Source: Deltaproteobacteria bacterium (GTDB taxonomy: Bacteria > Desulfobacterota > Desulfobacteria > Desulfobacterales > GCA-2748835). From it: 64,000 nucleotides of DNA. Of the stretch, positions 7,732 through 16,879 are shown one piece after another; position 1 is the stretch's first letter; each line of letters starts with the position of its first letter. The notes under the pieces were generated by a model. The model was not told where the DNA came from. It saw nothing but the letters and a program-made list of their open reading frames with translations, and made no database searches. Made by a program: the position numbers and the translations under genes. The stretch is from contig PDTL01000026.1 of the NCBI GenBank assembly GCA_002748835.1, forward strand, positions 1 to 64,000, read 5' to 3'.

Positions 7732-9408
7732 TCAGTGTCCGCCGGTCAGGTTTTCATATCCGTTGATCAGCCCGGGTTTCACCTGCACCTTTACCCGAAT
7801 ATTTTTCCCGCTCGTTCGGAATCCCCGGACCATGTTGAAGCTGGTTTCCTCAAGCAGATCGACATCAATATCCCCATCGTCCGCACCGCTCTGCGCCGCC
7901 TTTTCCATGAGTAGCCGGCCCGCCTGGGCTTTGGCATCTTCCATGGTGTAGTTTTTCGCCACCGTTTCTTCCAGATCGGCTTCAGGGATCACCACGCGGC
8001 CATACTCGGTATCGGCAAACAAACTCACCTCACAGGTGGTCCGGGCAAGACCCGCGCCTATGGCATTGGCCACATCCCATTCCGGTACAGCCGCTGCCGG
8101 AAGGCCGCAGGCCGCTTCAAGACCGGGTGCAAACAGCCGGGCCGGCGCCCCCAGCACCACGATGGATTCTGGTGAGACCTGGTATCCTTCGATCATTTCA
8201 TGAATCGTATAGACCGGCCGGCAGTTGATGGCATCGACCATGGCAGCCACATGCGACCCAATGGCCGTACAGGTGGCTGAAAATACCCGGTCTGCCGCCT
8301 CGGCAAGATCACAGCCCATCGCTGCGGCCAGTGTTTCCATCCCTGCGGTGGCCGCGCTCAGGTCGCCTTCTGCCAGATCCCCGCGGACCCGCAGGGCATC
8401 GGTTGGTGTGGGATGGTCGCCGCCAAAGGTCATGGCCGGCCCCAGACGATCCGGCCCGATGGTCAGGTTCCCTCCATCCCACCGGACAGCGCTGTCTCCG
8501 CCAATACCCACGGACACCGTGCGCAGGGCCCGGATCAGGGTCTGGTTACCGCTGATTTCAATGCCCAGGGGTTCGAGCACTGGCACGCCGTCGATCAGAA
8601 TGGCCATATCTGTCGTGGTCCCGCCGATGTCAAGGACCACCACATCTCCTGTTGCCGGGGCAAATGCCAAGGCGCCCATGACGCTGGCCGCAGGCCCGGA
8701 AAGGATGGTCTGCGCCGGATAGGCCAAGGATGCGTCAAGTCCCATGGTTCCCCCATCCGCTTTCAGAATATGAATGGGGACAGACAGGCCGAGTGTATTC
8801 AGTGACGCCGCAACGGCCTTGAAAAAATCCGTGTGAAGGGCATGCACCGATGCGTTCAGCCAGGTGGTGGCGATCCGCCGGGGAAAGTTCAGATTTCCGG
8901 AGACCTGATGCCCCATGAACACATTCTGGAAATCCGGTTTCAGCCATTCGGCGATTTTGATTTCATGGGCCGGGTTCCGCGAGGAGAATTTACCCACCAC
9001 CCCCACATGCTGAATCCCTTCGGCCTTCATGGTCGCCGCTGCCTGTCTGATCTCCGCTTCATTCACCCCGGTCATGGCCCGGCCCCGGTGATCCACAGAG
9101 CCGCTTACCGGGTAATAGTGATGGCCGGTTCGAAACCATTCTGGGGGAAGACCCGGTCCAGCAGATACGATCATCCCCACCGGCGGCACCTTGTTTTGAA
9201 CCACCGCATTGGTGGTGAGTGTGGTGCTGAGCACCACCCGTTTCACCTGTGAGGGATCTATCTGTGCCAGCATCTGCTTCAGCCCGGTGAAGACTGTGGT
9301 ATACAGATCCGACGCATCCGTGGGAACCTTGACTTTACCCATCGGCGCGCCGGCCGACAAGGCCACCACATCTGTGTGGGTACCGCCTACATCAAGTCCG
9401 ATTATCAT
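7732..9408 (-). CDS. hydantoinase/oxoprolinase (HyuA-like) family protein
   Basis: This 558-residue protein has two actin-like ATPase halves. GLDVGGTHTD at the N-terminus and VVLDIGGTTTDMAIL near residue 255 are the two phosphate-binding loops of N-methylhydantoinase A, 5-oxoprolinase and acetone carboxylase beta subunits. Members couple ATP hydrolysis to ring opening or carboxylation. It is shorter than full HyuA (about 680 aa) and no HyuB-type partner is adjacent, so the reaction is open. AGGAAAC precedes the ATG. The downstream partner is the deacetylase-like gene, hinting at stepwise breakdown of an amide-containing compound (inference). Confidence 0.82.
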   Translation of the reverse strand: MIIGLDVGGTHTDVVALSAGAPMGKVKVPTDASDLYTTVFTGLKQMLAQIDPSQVKRVVLSTTLTTNAVVQNKVPPVGMIVSAGPGLPPEWFRTGHHYYPVSGSVDHRGRAMTGVNEAEIRQAAATMKAEGIQHVGVVGKFSSRNPAHEIKIAEWLKPDFQNVFMGHQVSGNLNFPRRIATTWLNASVHALHTDFFKAVAASLNTLGLSVPIHILKADGGTMGLDASLAYPAQTILSGPAASVMGALAFAPATGDVVVLDIGGTTTDMAILIDGVPVLEPLGIEISGNQTLIRALRTVSVGIGGDSAVRWDGGNLTIGPDRLGPAMTFGGDHPTPTDALRVRGDLAEGDLSAATAGMETLAAAMGCDLAEAADRVFSATCTAIGSHVAAMVDAINCRPVYTIHEMIEGYQVSPESIVVLGAPARLFAPGLEAACGLPAAAVPEWDVANAIGAGLARTTCEVSLFADTEYGRVVIPEADLEETVAKNYTMEDAKAQAGRLLMEKAAQSGADDGDIDVDLLEETSFNMVRGFRTSGKNIRVKVQVKPGLINGYENLTGGH

Positions 9409-9521
9409 GGCATGTTTCCTGATTCGTTTTTACGGGACATTGGCGTTCCGGCACCGTCGGCAGGGGTACGACTGCCAGGGGTGACCGTTTCAGGCGTGCG
9501 TCAGTCCAGGGCGGACCGCTC

Positions 9522-9538
9522 GACGTCCACCGGACGTC
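9522..9538. promoter_or_regulatory. 17-bp palindrome upstream of the HyuA-like gene
   Basis: GACGTCC-ACC-GGACGTC is a perfect inverted repeat 114 bases before the HyuA-like start and about 30 bases downstream of the predicted start of transcription, a typical position for a repressor operator. No regulator gene is adjacent. Confidence 0.4.
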
Positions 9539-9575
9539 TGCACACGTTCACTCTGTCATGACGGCGCAATGATTC

Positions 9576-9604
9576 ACGCTAACCAAATTGTCTTCACTTG
9601 TCAA
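9576..9604 (-). promoter_or_regulatory. candidate sigma70 promoter for the HyuA-like operon
   Basis: On the minus strand a perfect TTGACA -35 box is followed after 17 bases by TAGCGT, a weak -10 box (three of six matches). It points at the HyuA-like gene. The weak -10 makes this tentative and would fit a regulated promoter. Confidence 0.35.
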
Positions 9605-9761
9605 TCTGGCGCTGGTTTCCAAAAACACCGCCCCCAAGGTAACTGAGCCCGTTAAAAGAGACCGTCCCAAATTGAACAGAAATGATATGATAAGGGTTCT
9701 GCATAACTGCAACTGGAATCAGCGCCTTGAGCAGAGACGGAGAGGCAAAAACCTGGGGGTG

Positions 9762-9780
9762 CAGGGGGATCATCCCCCTG
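9762..9780 (-). terminator. palindromic terminator-like element after typA
   Basis: CAGGGGGATCATCCCCCTG is a nine-base-pair hairpin just past the typA stop. On the minus strand it is followed, after a C-rich spacer, by five T. Its G/C-rich flanks (GCCTCCGGCGGG) resemble dispersed palindromes common in proteobacterial genomes, so it may be a repeat family member as well as a terminator. The rest of the 390-base gap to the HyuA-like gene holds only the promoter and operator candidates listed. Confidence 0.5.
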
Positions 9781-9800
9781 CCCGCCGGAGGCAACTGGTT

Positions 9801-11630
9801 TTAATTTTTGGGTTTATTCATTTTTCGTTTCTGGATGTTCAAAATGGTTTTCCGCAGGCGGATGGATTGGGGGGTGACTTCGACGCGCTCATCGTCCCTT
9901 ATGAAGTTGAGGGCCCGTTCCAGGGTCATGGGCCGGACCGGGGAGCAGACGGTGTTTTCGTCTTTGCCGGATGCCCGCATGTTGGTCAGTTTTTTTTCCT
10001 TGCAGGCATTCACGTCAATATCGGTGCCGCGGTTGTGTTCGCCGATGACCATTCCTTCATACACCGGTGTGCCTGGCGTGATAAAGAGTTCGCCTCGGGG
10101 TTCTAAGTTGAAGAGGGCATAGGGCACCGCCTTACCCTGACGGTCGGAAACAATGGAGCCGGTAAACCGGCTGGGGAAATCGCCCCGATAGCTGTCATAC
10201 CCGTCAAAAATGGAGTTGAGGATCCCGGTTCCTTTGGTATCGGTGAGAAATTCGTCCCGGTAGCCGATAAGGCCGCGGGAAGGGATGGAAAAGGTCATGC
10301 GGACCCGGCCTTTGCCGTTATTGGTCATTTCCATGAGCCGGCCTTTTCGTATGGCGAGTTTTTCCGTGACCACGCCCATGAAGGGGTCGTCGCAGTCGAC
10401 GAGGAGTTGTTCGATGGGTTCTAACTTTTCCCCGTTTTCACCATACTGAAAAATGACCTGGGGACGTCCCACGCAGAGCTCGAATCCTTCACGGCGCATG
10501 GTTTCGATGAGGATGGCCATCTGGAATTCGCCCCGGCCTTTGACCAGAAACGCATCCCGGTCATCGGTGGATTCCACGGTAATGGCAACGTTTTTAAGGG
10601 TTTCTTTGACCAGCCGATCCCGGATGCGGGCAGACTGGACATACTTTCCTTCCCTGCCCGAGAACGGAGAATCGGAGATGGAGAAGGTCATGGATACGGT
10701 GGGATCATCAACCCGCAGCCGCGGGAGCGGCGTTTCCAGATCCGGGCTGGACAGGGTGTCGCCGATGCTGACCCCTTCTACGCCGGCCAGCACCAGGATA
10801 TCGCCTGCCGTGGCCTGGGTTGTTTCGGATAAAGAGAGCCCGTCATAGACCTGGAGCTTGGAGGATTTGAGTGAGGTGCGGCTGCCGCCGGCTTGGATGC
10901 AGACCAGGCTGTCGTGTTTTTTCAGGGTGCCGCCGGCCACTTTGCCGATGGCCATGCGGCCCAGGTAATCGGAGTAGCCGAGGTCGCTGACCAGCATGTG
11001 AAAGGGGGCCTCAATATGGCTTTTCGGCGGCGGAATGGTGGCGATCAGGGTTTCAAAGAGGAGGCTCAGGTTGCCGTCTTCATCATCCGGGTCTGCCTTG
11101 GCAATGCCGTCGCGGCCGATGGCGTAGATCACGGGAAAGTCGAGCTGGTCTTCGGTGGCATCCAGATCGATGAAGAGGTCGTAGATTTCATCCAGTACTT
11201 CGGCGGCCCGGGCATCTTTCCGGTCGATCTTGTTGATCACCACAATGATGTTGAGTCCGGCTTCCAGGGTTTTCTTGAGCACAAACCGGGTCTGGGGGAG
11301 CGGGCCTTCGGACGCGTCCACGAGCAGGATGGCTCCGTCCACCATGGAGAGCGCGCGTTCAACTTCACCGCCGAAGTCGGCGTGGCCCGGGGTGTCGATG
11401 ATGTTGATTTTAATGTCATCCCAGGTGACGGCGCAGTTTTTGGCGGCGATGGTGATACCCCGTTCCCGTTCAAGGTCCATCTGGTCCATGATCCGCTCAT
11501 CCACGACCTGGCCGTCTCGAAACAGACCGCTCTGACGGAACATGGCATCGACAAGGGTGGTTTTGCCATGATCGACATGGGCGATGATGGCCACGTTGCG
11601 GATGGCGGCATTGACTGCGTGTGTTGACAT
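9801..11630 (-). CDS. typA: ribosome-associated GTPase TypA/BipA
   Basis: TypA is an EF-G-like translational GTPase that helps 50S assembly and adaptation to stress. The G1 loop AHVDHGKTT, the switch region RERGITI, DTPGHADFGGEVER and NKID are all present. EF-G-like domains and the TypA-specific C-terminus follow. The ORF track extends upstream to 11807, but the N-terminus MSTHAVNAAIRNVAIIAHVD at ATG 11630 is the family's normal start, with AAGGA eight bases upstream. This gives 609 residues, the usual length. It is transcribed alone. Confidence 0.95.
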   Translation of the reverse strand: MSTHAVNAAIRNVAIIAHVDHGKTTLVDAMFRQSGLFRDGQVVDERIMDQMDLERERGITIAAKNCAVTWDDIKINIIDTPGHADFGGEVERALSMVDGAILLVDASEGPLPQTRFVLKKTLEAGLNIIVVINKIDRKDARAAEVLDEIYDLFIDLDATEDQLDFPVIYAIGRDGIAKADPDDEDGNLSLLFETLIATIPPPKSHIEAPFHMLVSDLGYSDYLGRMAIGKVAGGTLKKHDSLVCIQAGGSRTSLKSSKLQVYDGLSLSETTQATAGDILVLAGVEGVSIGDTLSSPDLETPLPRLRVDDPTVSMTFSISDSPFSGREGKYVQSARIRDRLVKETLKNVAITVESTDDRDAFLVKGRGEFQMAILIETMRREGFELCVGRPQVIFQYGENGEKLEPIEQLLVDCDDPFMGVVTEKLAIRKGRLMEMTNNGKGRVRMTFSIPSRGLIGYRDEFLTDTKGTGILNSIFDGYDSYRGDFPSRFTGSIVSDRQGKAVPYALFNLEPRGELFITPGTPVYEGMVIGEHNRGTDIDVNACKEKKLTNMRASGKDENTVCSPVRPMTLERALNFIRDDERVEVTPQSIRLRKTILNIQKRKMNKPKN

Positions 11631-11939
11631 GCTGCTGTTCCTTTCACGCCGACGGCGCAGCCGGCGGGGATGTGTATGTACAGATGTGTTCGGGTTCGGT
11701 CGGCCGGGGATATCCGGGTGGTTTTTCAGCACGGTTTGCTCAGGCGAAAACAAAAAAGAACCCGTTTCCAGAGGAGAGTTTTTATGGGATTTCGCGCAGA
11801 AAGGCAAGTCTGTTTTAAGTGCGCCCCTCTGTTTCGGAAAGCGAAATTCACGCTTAGCACTGGTTTTTCCGTTTGTCTGGAGGGATGAGGGTTGGTATAA
11901 GTAACGACTTGACGGGATAACCTGTTTGAACAGAAGGGG
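11631..11939. other. 309-base divergent intergenic region typA / EamA gene
   Basis: The stretch between the typA start and the EamA start must hold both promoters. I see no convincing -35/-10 pair, RNA structure or small ORF with a ribosome-binding site. The long ORFs drawn here by the track have no recognisable protein character. Confidence 0.4.
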
Positions 11940-12860
11940 ATGGACGCGCGCATGAAGAGGATGCCGGATCTGCTGTGGCCCTTTCGGGGGACAGGGGGCG
12001 CGGTGTTTTTTTCCCTTCTGGCCGTCGCGTTGTGGGGCAGCTCGTTTGCCGTATTTAAAATGACCTTTGCGGTCTATGACCCGGTGGTTGTGGTTTTCTG
12101 CCGGATGGTACTGGCATCGCTTTGTTTTGTCTGCTTACGGCCCTTTACCTTGCAGGTGCCGCTTGAAGGCTGGAAAGACCGGTTCCTCGTCTTATTCATG
12201 GGACTGTGCGAGCCGTGTCTGTATTTCGTGTTTGAAGTCAAGGCCCTGCTGTATACCACCGCAGCCCAGGCCAGCATGATTCTCGCTGTACTACCGCTGC
12301 TGGTGGCCGTGGCGGCCGCTGTGATCTGGCGGGAACCCCTGCCCTGGCACCGGGTGGCCGGATTTCTGACCGCAGTCGCAGGCGTATGGCTCCTGACCCT
12401 GGTGGCTGCACCAACCCAGGATGCGCCGAATCCGGTGTTCGGAAACCTGATGGAGTGCATGGCCATGCTCTGCGCCGCCGGATATACCCTGATCCTGAAA
12501 AAACTGTCCGGGAAATATCCGGCGTTCATGCTGACCGGATATCAGTCAATGGTGGGGATGGCCTTTTTTCTGCCAGGGTTGGCGCTGCCGGGGGTTGTGC
12601 TGCCGACACGGGTTGACCGTTTCGGGGTCTGCGCGATATTCTATCTGGGCGTGGTGGTATCACTGGGCGCTTACGCCCTTTTCAACACGGGGTTGAGCAG
12701 GTTGCCGGCCAGCCGGGCGGCCGCGTTTCTGAACCTCATACCCGTGGTGGGTGTCTTTATGGGCTGGGTGCTTCTGGATGAGCGGCTGATGGGCTGGCAG
12801 TGGAGCGGCGTGGCATTCATTTTTGCCGGGGTCTGGTTCAGCCAGCGGGTGCGGCAGTGA
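11940..12860 (+). CDS. EamA/DMT-superfamily inner-membrane transporter
   Basis: This 306-residue protein contains about ten hydrophobic segments arranged as two EamA repeats. The first repeat opens with LLAVALWGSSFAVFK and the second with AMLCAAGYTLILKKL. The closing VLLDERLMGWQWSGVAFIFAGV is the typical end of a drug/metabolite exporter repeat. Such proteins export amino acids, metabolites or drugs; the substrate cannot be predicted. The downstream YihY-type gene begins 13 bases after the stop, so both membrane proteins are probably co-transcribed. Confidence 0.85.
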   Translation: MDARMKRMPDLLWPFRGTGGAVFFSLLAVALWGSSFAVFKMTFAVYDPVVVVFCRMVLASLCFVCLRPFTLQVPLEGWKDRFLVLFMGLCEPCLYFVFEVKALLYTTAAQASMILAVLPLLVAVAAAVIWREPLPWHRVAGFLTAVAGVWLLTLVAAPTQDAPNPVFGNLMECMAMLCAAGYTLILKKLSGKYPAFMLTGYQSMVGMAFFLPGLALPGVVLPTRVDRFGVCAIFYLGVVVSLGAYALFNTGLSRLPASRAAAFLNLIPVVGVFMGWVLLDERLMGWQWSGVAFIFAGVWFSQRVRQ

Positions 12861-12873
12861 AAGGGAACGCAAG

Positions 12874-14193
12874 ATGGAATACGTAAAAAAACTGTCTGGT
12901 ATGCTGGAGATCTGGATCTGGCAGGAACGACCGGAGGATTCGGGTCTCCTTCAGTTTGCCCGGCGTGCGGTGCGGGTGCTCCTGATGACGCTTCAGGTGT
13001 TTCGGGGAAATGTCCTCATGCTGCGGGCGTCGTCTCTCGCCTACAAAACCATTCTGGGGATCGTACCGCTCCTGGCCATTGCCTTTTCTGTCTTGAAGGG
13101 GTTCGGCGTGCACAGCCGGATCGAGGACCTCCTCATCAAATACGTCTCTGTGGGAAAACAGGAGATCGCCTCCCATATCATCTCGTATATCTCGAATACC
13201 AATTTCAAGGCCATTGGCAGCCTGGGGCTCGTGTTTCTCCTTTATATTTCCATCAACATGATGAGTCAGGTGGAAAAGACTTTCAACGACCTGTGGGGGG
13301 TGACCCATCCGCGGACCTGGGTCCGGAAGATCACCGATTATCTGAGCGTTCTCTTTATCAGCCCGGTGCTCATGATGATCTCCCTGACCATGATGGCGAC
13401 CTTCTCCTCCAATGCCGTGGTCGTGCGGCTGATGGAATACCCCCTGTTCGCCCAGTTCTGGGTATTGTTCAACAACATTATTCCGCTGATGGGCATCTGG
13501 GTGGCGTTTACCGCCCTGTACATCATCATTCCCAACATCCGGGTAAAGATGGTGCCTGCACTGATCGCCGGTGTGGTGACCGGTACTGCCTGGGAAGGGG
13601 CGTTCCGCATCTATGCCCACCTGAATATCGGAGTGACGAGTCATAACAAGATCTATGGTACCCTGGCCGCATTTCCCGTGCTATTGGTATGGATTTATAT
13701 CAGCTGGGTGGTGCTGCTGATGGGGGCGCGGCTCACCTGGGCCATTCAGCATGCGCGGACCCTGTCGCCGGATATCGGTGATGAGGATGTCAGCGCGGGG
13801 GTGCGGGAGCACCTGGCCGTGCATGTGATGCAGCTGCTCAGCGCGGCGTTTCATGACGGAACCGGCCCGCGGACGGCCGAAGCGATCTCCAGAGAACTGG
13901 GCGCTTCCATGCCGTATGTGGTGGAGGTGCTGGCGATGCTGATGCGCAGCGGGCTTGTTTCCGAAGTGGCAGGGGAGGTGCCGGCATTTCAGCCGGGCAG
14001 GGATATCCACGGGATTACCCTGAGAGATGTGCACGCCGCGGTCCGGGATGACGGGGGCGGGATCTGGAACCCCCCGGGCAGTATCCAGTCCGGCCATACG
14101 GAGACAGAATGGGACCGGGTGCAGCAGCATCTGTCCGGGACCCTGGAAAGCATCCGGATGATTCATCTGGTGGATACGCAGATCAAAGGGTAA
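12874..14193 (+). CDS. YihY/BrkB-family membrane protein with a C-terminal winged-helix-like domain
   Basis: The N-terminal 300 residues are a YihY-type six-helix membrane domain. Family hallmarks include ASSLAYKTILGIVPLLAIAF, the segment FNDLWGV and YGTLAAFPVLLVWIYISW. Family members are poorly understood integral inner-membrane proteins, once mis-called RNase BN. After the last helix a soluble tail (about 310-400) reads like a winged helix of the Rrf2 type: an A-E-A-I-S-R-E-L helix, MPYVVEVLAMLMRSGLVSE, then a short wing and ITLRDVHAAV. ATG 12874 is chosen because AAGGGA precedes it; the longer ORF overlaps the upstream gene. The length is 439 residues. Confidence 0.8.
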   Translation: MEYVKKLSGMLEIWIWQERPEDSGLLQFARRAVRVLLMTLQVFRGNVLMLRASSLAYKTILGIVPLLAIAFSVLKGFGVHSRIEDLLIKYVSVGKQEIASHIISYISNTNFKAIGSLGLVFLLYISINMMSQVEKTFNDLWGVTHPRTWVRKITDYLSVLFISPVLMMISLTMMATFSSNAVVVRLMEYPLFAQFWVLFNNIIPLMGIWVAFTALYIIIPNIRVKMVPALIAGVVTGTAWEGAFRIYAHLNIGVTSHNKIYGTLAAFPVLLVWIYISWVVLLMGARLTWAIQHARTLSPDIGDEDVSAGVREHLAVHVMQLLSAAFHDGTGPRTAEAISRELGASMPYVVEVLAMLMRSGLVSEVAGEVPAFQPGRDIHGITLRDVHAAVRDDGGGIWNPPGSIQSGHTETEWDRVQQHLSGTLESIRMIHLVDTQIKG

Positions 14194-14306
14194 CCTTGCG
14201 ATGCCCGTGGGGGGCGCAGGGGGGATAACGAACAAAAACAGGGTGGAATCAGGGCCGGCACCCGGGGTATGGCCTCTGATGAACGGGAACAAAGGAGATG
14301 TGACGC

Positions 14307-15761
14307 ATGACTGTTCAAAACGGCGGCGACGGCTTTACCAGCGAAGAACGATTTGAAGACCTGTTTGAGGCGTACAACCGTGAATCTGCGGATATGCTGT
14401 GTGCAGGTGACACGGTCGAGGGCAAGGTTATCGCTGTAGGCGCCGATACTGTTTACGTGGATACGGGCACGAAAATCGACGGGGCAGTTGACAAAAAAGA
14501 GCTCCTGGATGATGACGGAAACTGCACCGTGGCAGTGGGCGATACGGTCAGCCTGTACGTCGTGTCCGCAACCGAAGATGAAGTGATTCTGTCAAAGGCC
14601 CTGTCCGGCAGGGGGGGGACGGATGCCATCGCAACCGCCCATGCCACGGGCACACCTGTGGAAGGGCGTGTCGCGGAGGTCTGCAAGGGAGGCTTTCGGG
14701 TTCGGATTGCAGGGAAACTGGCCTTTTGCCCCATCAGTCAGATGGATGTCGCGTTTATCGAGCAGGCCGAAGATTATGTGGACAAGTCGTTCACCTTTAT
14801 TGTGAAACGGTTTGAGGAAAATGGGCGGAACATAGTCGTTTCACGGCGCGAGCTTTTGGAAGCTGAGCGGAACGCCGCCCGGGCGGCGTTTTTTGACACC
14901 CTTGAGATCGGCGCGGTAATGGATGGCCGTGTGGCCAAGGTGATGCCCTACGGTTTGTTTGTGGAACTGGTGCCGGGTGTGGAAGGCATGGTGCATGTGT
15001 CCGAGATCAGCTGGAGCCGGGTGAGTGATCCATCGGAAGCGGCCGCTGCAGGCGATGCAGTGCGGGTCAAGGTGCTGAGCGTGGGCCAGGCGGAAGGCGG
15101 CAAAGCTCCGCGGATCGCCTTGTCCATGAAACAGACCGAAGACGACCCCTGGAGCCGGGTCGCTGATACGCTGAAGGCAGGCATGCAGGTGGAAGGAACC
15201 GTTGCCCGATGTACGGATTTCGGTGCGTTTGTCGAAGTGATGCCGGGTGTGGAAGGCCTCGTGCATATCAGTGAGATAAGCTATGTCAAACGGGTGACCC
15301 GGCCGGAAGATGAGGCCCCTCCGGGAACAACGGTCTTTGTGTCCATCAAGGATGTGGACCTGCAGAAAAAACGTCTTTCCTTAAGTATTCGAGATGCCAA
15401 GGGCGATCCCTGGGCTGATGCGGCGACCCGGTATCCGGCGGGAAAACCGGTCCGCGGCACGGTGGAGAAAGTGGAGCGCTTTGGCCTGTTTGTGTCTCTG
15501 GAACCCGGTGTCACCGGTCTGCTGCCCAGGCGGCGGCTTCAGGACCGTCCGGAAGGGGCTGCGGTGGAGCGTCTGAAACCGGGGGCGCAGATCGAAGTGA
15601 CGGTTCTGGCCGTGGATATGGCAGCCCGGAAGATGGAACTCGGTCTTGCAGAGGCGGATGCCGAAGGGGAGATGACCACCTGGAAGGAGGCGCCGGCATC
15701 GAACGGATTCGGTGATCTGGGTGAAAAATTGATGGCAGCCATGCAAAAACAGAAACCGTGA
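14307..15761 (+). CDS. S1 RNA-binding domain protein (ribosomal protein S1-like)
   Basis: This 484-residue protein holds five S1 OB-fold domains, beginning near residues 33, 112, 195, 288 and 375. Repeats three and four are the most canonical (GLFVELVPGVEGMVHVSEIS and GAFVEVMPGVEGLVHISEIS), and the first two are divergent. S1-type proteins bind mRNA and help load it on the 30S subunit or act in RNA turnover. A true S1 usually has six domains and about 550 residues, so this is either a short S1 or an S1 paralogue; rpsA may be elsewhere. GGAG lies upstream of the ATG. Confidence 0.82.
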   Translation: MTVQNGGDGFTSEERFEDLFEAYNRESADMLCAGDTVEGKVIAVGADTVYVDTGTKIDGAVDKKELLDDDGNCTVAVGDTVSLYVVSATEDEVILSKALSGRGGTDAIATAHATGTPVEGRVAEVCKGGFRVRIAGKLAFCPISQMDVAFIEQAEDYVDKSFTFIVKRFEENGRNIVVSRRELLEAERNAARAAFFDTLEIGAVMDGRVAKVMPYGLFVELVPGVEGMVHVSEISWSRVSDPSEAAAAGDAVRVKVLSVGQAEGGKAPRIALSMKQTEDDPWSRVADTLKAGMQVEGTVARCTDFGAFVEVMPGVEGLVHISEISYVKRVTRPEDEAPPGTTVFVSIKDVDLQKKRLSLSIRDAKGDPWADAATRYPAGKPVRGTVEKVERFGLFVSLEPGVTGLLPRRRLQDRPEGAAVERLKPGAQIEVTVLAVDMAARKMELGLAEADAEGEMTTWKEAPASNGFGDLGEKLMAAMQKQKP

Positions 15762-15915
15762 TCTTATGTCAAATCGCGTACACGAATTTGCATTCAAAAC
15801 ACAGGCGGCTTCCGTTTTGAGGTATCCGAAACCCGGCCGCGTTTATGTGTTGGGGTTCGGACCTGCTCCTCGGGGGGAGGTATGCAGGTGTGGGTACACG
15901 GAAAGGGACGGATAG

Positions 15916-16506
15916 ATGAACCGGAATCATGGGGCAGATATGCCTGCTTCACTGCCGCGGCCGTCGTTAAACGACCTGCGCGGCCGTCAGTCAGTGCGCG
16001 CCACGTTCAAACTGACCAGCCGGGCCATTGATGCCATCCGTGTGGTCTCCGTTCACCTGGGAATCAAAAAAAAGTCGCTGTTTGATCACCTGATCGAGGA
16101 TCCGGATGCGCTCTCCTCCATTGCCGACACGGTGGACAGCGGCGATTTTTGCCAGCTGAAGCGGGTGCAGAAAACGTTTGTTCTGAGCCGCAGTACGCTG
16201 GATTTATTAGACCGGATCTCCAAGGGACGCAATACGCCCCGGGACGCGCTGGTCGAGTATTCCATTCGCAGGCTGCACGATATCATTGAAACAGAAAAGA
16301 TTCGGCACCGCACGCGCAAAGCGCTTCTGGCAGAAGGGCACCCCCAGCTGATTCAGACGGAGCAGCTGTTCCGCGATGCCCTCGACCGTCTGGGGCCGGA
16401 TGATCCGGTGACGCGGCATTTCCAGAGCCTTGCGGAATGCGCGCGTGCCACGTTTTCAGCCGTTGCTGACTATGTTGAAAAGGGCGAAGTGATCGAGTCT
16501 TTTTGA
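15916..16506 (+). CDS. double ribbon-helix-helix-like DNA-binding protein (hypothetical)
   Basis: The protein (196 aa) has no name I recognise. Two stretches have the ribbon-helix-helix layout of a basic strand, a helix, a turn and a second helix: SVRATFKLTSRAIDAI...LFDHLIED (about 25-62) and VQKTFVLSRSTLDLL...ALVEYSIRRL (about 77-113). Such folds normally dimerise to place a two-strand ribbon in the major groove; two in one chain would make a built-in dimer. The C-terminal 80 residues are helical. It follows the S1 gene by 154 bases and precedes the DUF503 gene by 30. Confidence 0.5.
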   Translation: MNRNHGADMPASLPRPSLNDLRGRQSVRATFKLTSRAIDAIRVVSVHLGIKKKSLFDHLIEDPDALSSIADTVDSGDFCQLKRVQKTFVLSRSTLDLLDRISKGRNTPRDALVEYSIRRLHDIIETEKIRHRTRKALLAEGHPQLIQTEQLFRDALDRLGPDDPVTRHFQSLAECARATFSAVADYVEKGEVIESF

Positions 16507-16536
16507 TTTGACCACCCTCCCATGAAACGGAGCTGT

Positions 16537-16824
16537 ATGATTGTTGGATACGGCCGGATGACGTTTCACCTGCATGGTGTCCGGTCTCTGAAAGAAAAGC
16601 GGAAAATTGTCAAAGCCCTTATCAGTCGGCTGCAGCGTCAGTTTAATGCGTCTGTGGCGGAAGTGGGTGACAATGACGTGCACCAGCGGGCTCAGATCGG
16701 GTTTTCGCTGGTGGGTAACGATGCCGGCGTGATCGATTCCAAAATGGACAAGTTTTTGAATATGGCAGAGAACCTTGGCATCGCGGAAATGACGGATGCG
16801 GAAACTGAGTTGATGACACTCTGA
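16537..16824 (+). CDS. DUF503 family protein
   Basis: The N-terminus from ATG 16537 (MIVGYGRMTFHLHGVRSLKE) followed by KRKIVKALISRLQRQFN and the conserved VAEVGDNDVHQRAQIGF identify the small DUF503 (YlxP-like) family. Its members often lie near ribosome-maturation genes; the function is unproven. The track starts five codons earlier at an ATG without a ribosome-binding site, while GGAG precedes 16537. The length of 95 residues is normal. It is close behind the ribbon-helix-helix gene. Confidence 0.82.
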   Translation: MIVGYGRMTFHLHGVRSLKEKRKIVKALISRLQRQFNASVAEVGDNDVHQRAQIGFSLVGNDAGVIDSKMDKFLNMAENLGIAEMTDAETELMTL

Positions 16825-16879
16825 CAGCGCAGCGGGTGAATCGCGGTTCTGAGAGGCAGTCAACCCGCGATTTCTCAAC

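Noticed and set aside
9588-10106. 172-codon ORF opposite typA
   Set aside because: Antisense shadow of the conserved typA 3' end, with no family resemblance.
11631-11939. Possible riboswitch in front of the EamA gene
   Set aside because: No conserved aptamer core or terminator/antiterminator pair could be recognised.
15916-16824. Toxin-antitoxin pair (RHH protein plus DUF503)
   Set aside because: DUF503 is a widespread housekeeping-type family and the RHH protein is much longer than antitoxins. No toxin fold is present.
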